Shown piece by piece: positions 60,642 to 64,000 of a stretch of 64,000 bases of DNA. Location of the stretch: NCBI GenBank assembly GCA_964510345.1, contig CAZEBB010000001.1, positions 1 through 64,000 on the forward strand, in the 5' to 3' direction. Within the stretch, counting starts at the first letter, position 1, and every line of letters begins with the position of its first letter. Both the position numbers and the translations under genes were made by a program. The notes under the pieces were generated by a model. It searched no databases. It was not told the origin of the DNA and saw only the letters and a list, made by a program, of their open reading frames with translations. This stretch comes from JAAYQA01 sp964510345. GTDB lineage: Bacteria; Bacillota; Clostridia; Tissierellales; Peptoniphilaceae.

Positions 60642-61320
60642 TCAATACATCGCTGCGGCGGGGATCTGCAGCCGCAGAAAAGCGGAAGAATTTGTCCGTG
60701 AAGGAAGAGTCACGATCAATGGCAATCTCGTCACCGAATTGGCGACACAAATCCATCCGGATGACCTCGTCATGGTGGACGGGCACCCCATACAGTCCGT
60801 TCGCAAAAATGTCGTTTACGCGTTCCACAAGCCGCTCGGTGTAACCGTGTCCCTCTACGATCCAAAACAAAAGAATCTGATCTCTGAATGGATAAGGGAC
60901 ATACCGGAACATGTCGTCCCCATCGGTCGGCTCGACAAAGATTCAACCGGCCTCTTATTGTTGTCAGATGACGGCGACTTGGTTCAAAAACTGACGCACC
61001 CGTCTTTTTCTAAGCGCAAAGTGTATGAAGTGACACTTGACCGTAAAGCGGATGAGAACGCGCTGCGCACTTTTCGCACGGGAATCCCGCTCGAAGGGAA
61101 ACTTACACAACCCGCACAGGTGAAAGATCGCGGTTCCGTCTATGAAATCGTCTTAACCGAAGGGCGGAATCGACAAATCAGAAAAATGTGGGAGTACTTG
61201 GGGTATCGGGTGCTGACACTCCATCGTACCGAGATGGACGGTGTAAAACTCGGCGCCTTGTCTCCCGGCGCCTATCGTTTATTAAATGAAAGTGAAATGC
61301 GGGGGCTCCGATGCGACTAA
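60631..61320 (+). CDS. Pseudouridine synthase, RluB/RsuA family
   Basis: A 229-residue enzyme with an N-terminal S4 domain (RINQYIAAAGICSRRKAEEFV) and catalytic motif GRLDKDSTGLLLLSDDGD (Asp about residue 97). LTEGRNRQIRKMWEYLG is typical of RluB, which modifies 23S rRNA. GTG at 60631 has GGAGG six bases upstream and lies inside scpB. Its last ten bases overlap the methylase gene. Confidence 0.93.
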   Translation: MRINQYIAAAGICSRRKAEEFVREGRVTINGNLVTELATQIHPDDLVMVDGHPIQSVRKNVVYAFHKPLGVTVSLYDPKQKNLISEWIRDIPEHVVPIGRLDKDSTGLLLLSDDGDLVQKLTHPSFSKRKVYEVTLDRKADENALRTFRTGIPLEGKLTQPAQVKDRGSVYEIVLTEGRNRQIRKMWEYLGYRVLTLHRTEMDGVKLGALSPGAYRLLNESEMRGLRCD

Positions 61321-61880
61321 ATCACACGCGCTATGTCCATCTGTTATTTCATCACTTCGCTCAAAGAGGAGACCGATGCATCGATCTCACATTGGGTAAC
61401 GGCCACGATATGCGCGCTTTGTTGGAGCGAATCGGGCCGGAAGGTGAACTGGTAGGCATTGACATCGCAACATCCGCCGTTGCGCATTGTAAACAAATAT
61501 GCGAAACTGAGTATCCGAATTATCGATACCGCTTGTTGAGTCGATCGCATTCCGAACTCTCGGACATCGAAGGTCCCTTTCAGATCGCCGTCTATAATCT
61601 CGGGTATCTACCGGGATCGGATAAAGCCCAGACCACGCATCCCGAGAGTACGATCGCAAGCGTGCTTGCGGTTCTCCCCAAAATGAGCGATGGGGGAATC
61701 GTCATCCTGACGGTCTATCGCGGTCACGACGCCGATGTCGAATGGACGGCACTCCAATCCGCCCTTGCGTCCCTGCAAGGTGTCTATATCACCGAACGAA
61801 GAGCGTTTCCGCCACATCCTGAAGCGCCGATCGTCTATACCATAGAAAGGACCCCACCTTGGAAACAAAAAAAACCGTAA
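61311..61880 (+). CDS. SAM-dependent methyltransferase, YtqB-like rRNA methylase family
   Basis: A 189-residue class I methyltransferase. The SAM-binding glycine motif is replaced by the family form CIDLTLGNGHDM (about residue 23); VGIDIATSAV follows, then AVYNLGYLPGSDK (about 92), a mark of this rRNA-methylase-like group. The C-terminal part has PIVYTIER. The substrate, likely RNA, is not certain. It overlaps both neighbours. Confidence 0.87.
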   Translation: MRLNHTRYVHLLFHHFAQRGDRCIDLTLGNGHDMRALLERIGPEGELVGIDIATSAVAHCKQICETEYPNYRYRLLSRSHSELSDIEGPFQIAVYNLGYLPGSDKAQTTHPESTIASVLAVLPKMSDGGIVILTVYRGHDADVEWTALQSALASLQGVYITERRAFPPHPEAPIVYTIERTPPWKQKKP

Positions 61881-63124
61881 GGAGCGCAGATCTCATCGTC
61901 ATCGGGGCCGGTGCATCCGGTGCTTTAGCGGCTATGACAGCGGCTGATGGCGGCTTGCGAGTACTTCTCCTCGAGCAAAATGAAAAGCTGGGGAAGAAGA
62001 TCTATATCACGGGCAAGGGTCGGTGTAATCTCACCAATGCACAGGAAATGGACCTCCATTTACAACACATCCATCGTAATCCGAAGTTCTTATACAGTGC
62101 TTATCGCGCCTTCACACAAAATGATATCGTCCGACTGTTTGAGTCACTCGGCGTCCCCTGTAAAGTAGAGCGGGGGGACCGAGTTTTTCCGGTAAGCGAT
62201 AAGAGCAACGACATCAACACCGCGCTGGAAAAGGGCCTTCGTCGTTCAGGAGCAGAGGTTCTGTACCATACTCAGGTCATCGGTGTCACGCGTACAGAAA
62301 ACGGCTTTCTCGTAAGCACAAAAAACGGATCGTTAGCGTGCTGTGCTGTCGTCATCGCCACCGGCGGTTTATCGTATCCGACGACCGGCGCAACCGGCGA
62401 CGGTTATCGGATAGCAAAGACGTTCGGACATACCGTGACTCCATTGTCTCCCTCGCTCGTGGGCTTGACACTGAAGGACCCTTGGGTACCGGATTTAGCT
62501 GGGGTCACGCTTAAGAATGTAAGACTTGTCGTTCAAGGGAAAAAACCGATTGAGAAGTTCGGAGAATTACTCTTTACACACTACGGAATTTCAGGCCCGA
62601 TCGTACTGCAGATGAGCGCCATCCTGCCTACGGATTGCGAAAATATTCCCATGGTAATCAACCTGAAACCCGCCTTGACGGCCGATACCCTTGACGATAG
62701 AATGCAAAGAGAAATCAAAGCGCAACCCAAAGTACAGATGTCCAATCTAATGAGACGATTGTTGCCACAGAGCTTAATCCCCGTTGTGTTGGCACAAGCC
62801 GGTATTCATCCGGAAACCGTCGCGTGTCAACTCGAAAAAACGCAACGGGCGCGTCTCGTCGAATCCTTGTGCGAGCTACGCATCCATCCGACTCACTTCC
62901 GAGGATTTAATGAAGCGGTCGTCACGCGAGGGGGCGTCTCGTGCAAAGAAATCCAACCACAGACCATGATGTCAAAGAAACAGGACGGTTTATTTTTTTG
63001 CGGTGAGCTGATCGATGTCGATGCCGACACCGGTGGATACAATTTGCAGATCGCCTGGTCGACTGGGTATGTTGCCGGCAAAGGCGCTGTAGAGTATTGT
63101 CAAACAGTAAGTGAGGAAGCATGA
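61859..63124 (+). CDS. NAD(P)/FAD-dependent oxidoreductase, HI0933-like
   Basis: A 421-residue flavoprotein. The FAD motif VIGAGASGALAAMTAA starts at about residue 14; GKGRCNLTNA (about 53) and the C-terminal GLFFCGELIDVDADTGGYNLQIAWSTGYVAG (in parts: FFCGELIDVD, GGYNLQIA) are marks of the HI0933/BaiN-like family. Its substrate is not known. The start is TTG at 61859 after AAAGG, inside the methylase gene; no later ATG precedes the FAD motif. Its end overlaps the next gene by four bases. Confidence 0.9.
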   Translation: METKKTVRSADLIVIGAGASGALAAMTAADGGLRVLLLEQNEKLGKKIYITGKGRCNLTNAQEMDLHLQHIHRNPKFLYSAYRAFTQNDIVRLFESLGVPCKVERGDRVFPVSDKSNDINTALEKGLRRSGAEVLYHTQVIGVTRTENGFLVSTKNGSLACCAVVIATGGLSYPTTGATGDGYRIAKTFGHTVTPLSPSLVGLTLKDPWVPDLAGVTLKNVRLVVQGKKPIEKFGELLFTHYGISGPIVLQMSAILPTDCENIPMVINLKPALTADTLDDRMQREIKAQPKVQMSNLMRRLLPQSLIPVVLAQAGIHPETVACQLEKTQRARLVESLCELRIHPTHFRGFNEAVVTRGGVSCKEIQPQTMMSKKQDGLFFCGELIDVDADTGGYNLQIAWSTGYVAGKGAVEYCQTVSEEA

Positions 63125-63471
63125 ATACAATCAAAGGATCCCTACAAATCTCAAATCATGACCGCGAGGGCGTTGCAGACGAACTGTCAGCGCTCATTTC
63201 ACAGATGATGACGGTCAACGGGGTACGACCGTCCATGATTCAATCGCTTTTATTATGCGGAAGCGATGACTTGCCTGAAAATTATGTCGATCTCGTCATA
63301 CGAGATGCAGGTTTAGATGACGTACCTGTCTATTGTCTTCAACAATTTCGACATCAGTCGGACCTCAATCATTGTGTTCAAGTCTTAATGTATCTCAATG
63401 TAGAAATCGAAGAGCTGACCCATTTCGTATTAGGTTGTGAGACGTGGGAAGCCGATTGGAGTCAATTATGA
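63121..63471 (+). CDS. AroH-fold chorismate mutase-like protein, active site degenerate
   Basis: A 116-residue protein that aligns along its whole length with Bacillus subtilis AroH: LLLCGSDDL, AGLDDVPVYCLQQ and HCVQVLM match the positions of LLSATPDL, VPVTCMQE and KCIRVMM. Catalytic residues are changed: Arg7 is Lys5, Glu78 is Gln75, Arg90 is Gln87 and Tyr108 is Val103; Arg63 remains (Arg61). Arg90 is essential in AroH, so mutase activity is unlikely. It is coupled by ATGA overlaps to the flavoprotein and cmk genes. No other aromatic-pathway gene is nearby. Confidence 0.75.
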   Translation: MNTIKGSLQISNHDREGVADELSALISQMMTVNGVRPSMIQSLLLCGSDDLPENYVDLVIRDAGLDDVPVYCLQQFRHQSDLNHCVQVLMYLNVEIEELTHFVLGCETWEADWSQL

Positions 63472-64000
63472 TCAGTATTGCCATCGACGGGCCTTCCGGC
63501 TCCGGAAAGAGCAGCATCGCCAAGCGATTAGCGGAAGCGCTCGACATGACGCATCTGGACACCGGCGCGATGTATCGTTCACTAGCCTATGTGGCGAAAG
63601 AACAGCATATCGAATACCATGATGAAAAGTCACTCGTCAACCTGCTGCGAACGATGAATTATACGATTTCTGAAGGTGAACTCATGCTGAATCAGCATCC
63701 ATTACCTGAAGAAATCCGTGATGCCGAGTTCTCCACCGCTGCATCGCAGGTGAGCGTCCATCCCGGAGTGCGCACTATGATGCAAGAAAAGCAGCGTGAC
63801 TTGGCGAAATGTTACCCGATCATCATGGATGGTCGCGATATCGGCGCCTTTGTCTTGCCGGATGCCCCGTTTAAGTTTTTCATCACCGCCGATGTCGAAG
63901 AGAGAGCTCGTCGTCGCCATAAACAGGAAGAAGCGTCCGGGATATCATACGATGAGGTTCTTCGTCAGTTGGTCGAAAGAGATCAAAATGATCGCACCCG
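63468..64000 (+). CDS. cmk: Cytidylate kinase, 3' end beyond the window
   Basis: The first 177 codons are present and open to the window edge. The P-loop is IDGPSGSGKSS (about residues 6-16), with LDTGAMYRSLAY (about 32), MDGRDIGAFVLPDA (about 122) and RARRRHKQE. CMP kinase phosphorylates CMP and dCMP. The expected full length is about 215-225 residues. The ATG overlaps the preceding stop as ATGA. Confidence 0.95.
   Translation, partial: MISIAIDGPSGSGKSSIAKRLAEALDMTHLDTGAMYRSLAYVAKEQHIEYHDEKSLVNLLRTMNYTISEGELMLNQHPLPEEIRDAEFSTAASQVSVHPGVRTMMQEKQRDLAKCYPIIMDGRDIGAFVLPDAPFKFFITADVEERARRRHKQEEASGISYDEVLRQLVERDQNDRT

Noticed and set aside
1..64000. Mobile element, prophage, CRISPR array, rRNA or replication origin
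   Set aside because: No transposase, integrase, phage gene, spaced repeats or rRNA sequence was seen; gene order is housekeeping throughout.

Overview
The window reads as chromosome of an anaerobic, low-to-mid G+C Gram-positive bacterium (Firmicutes, class Clostridia/Tissierellia-like). The evidence is the gene order tgt-yajC-SCIFF-radical SAM maturase, efp followed by an acidic 'CD1247-like' protein, asp23-nusB-xseA-xseB-ispA-argR-recN, a T-box leader in front of aspS, strong AGGAGG ribosome sites with frequent GTG/TTG starts, and an OLE RNA with its membrane protein OapA. I cannot name a species. Gene density is very high, most genes lie on the + strand, and I see no tRNA, rRNA, CRISPR, IS element or prophage. 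A 10-N assembly gap lies at 40920-40929.

Layout. 230-4440: two linked membrane proteins (DUF5058 type plus partner) and two M20 amidohydrolases, probably uptake and hydrolysis of an N-acyl amino acid or similar compound. 4540-7760: LCP wall-polymer ligase, MurJ, FdhD. 7782-8903 (minus): mnmA. 9013-16971: ruvCAB, queA, tgt, yajC, the SCIFF ranthipeptide pair scfA/scfB, recJ. 17032-20256: relA, dtd, a metallo-hydrolase. 20335-22625: polar amino-acid ABC importer, followed by a convergent PucR-type regulator. 24103-32107: T-box-aspS, RseC-like protein, glyA, DUF512 radical SAM protein, der, plsY, gpsA. 32319-40047: pseudouridine synthase, ThrRS-like/uridine-kinase fusion, an unrecognised protein, ROK kinase, and a two-component system coupled to a lipoprotein. 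40085-41113 (minus): GIY-YIG protein, truncated recX, a 31-residue membrane peptide. 41227-45468: PTS IIC-like protein, metallophosphoesterase, nagB, CYTH protein, UMF1-type transporter. 45805-48634: HD hydrolase and a GspE/GspF pair without pilins. 48720-56114: efp to recN, including the OLE RNA (about 52780-53300) and oapA. 56086-64000: Nudix, purine and pyrimidine nucleoside phosphorylases, M50 protease, scpAB, RluB-type synthase, rRNA methylase-like protein, HI0933-type flavoprotein, a chorismate-mutase-like protein that has lost its catalytic residues, and the 5' part of cmk.

The most notable items are the OLE RNA/OapA ribonucleoprotein locus, the SCIFF/ScfB pair with a terminator between precursor and maturase, the DUF5058-M20 operon, the degenerate AroH-like protein, the pilin-less GspE/GspF pair, and the lipoprotein coupled to a sensor kinase. 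All assignments come from reading motifs and gene order; no database search was run.
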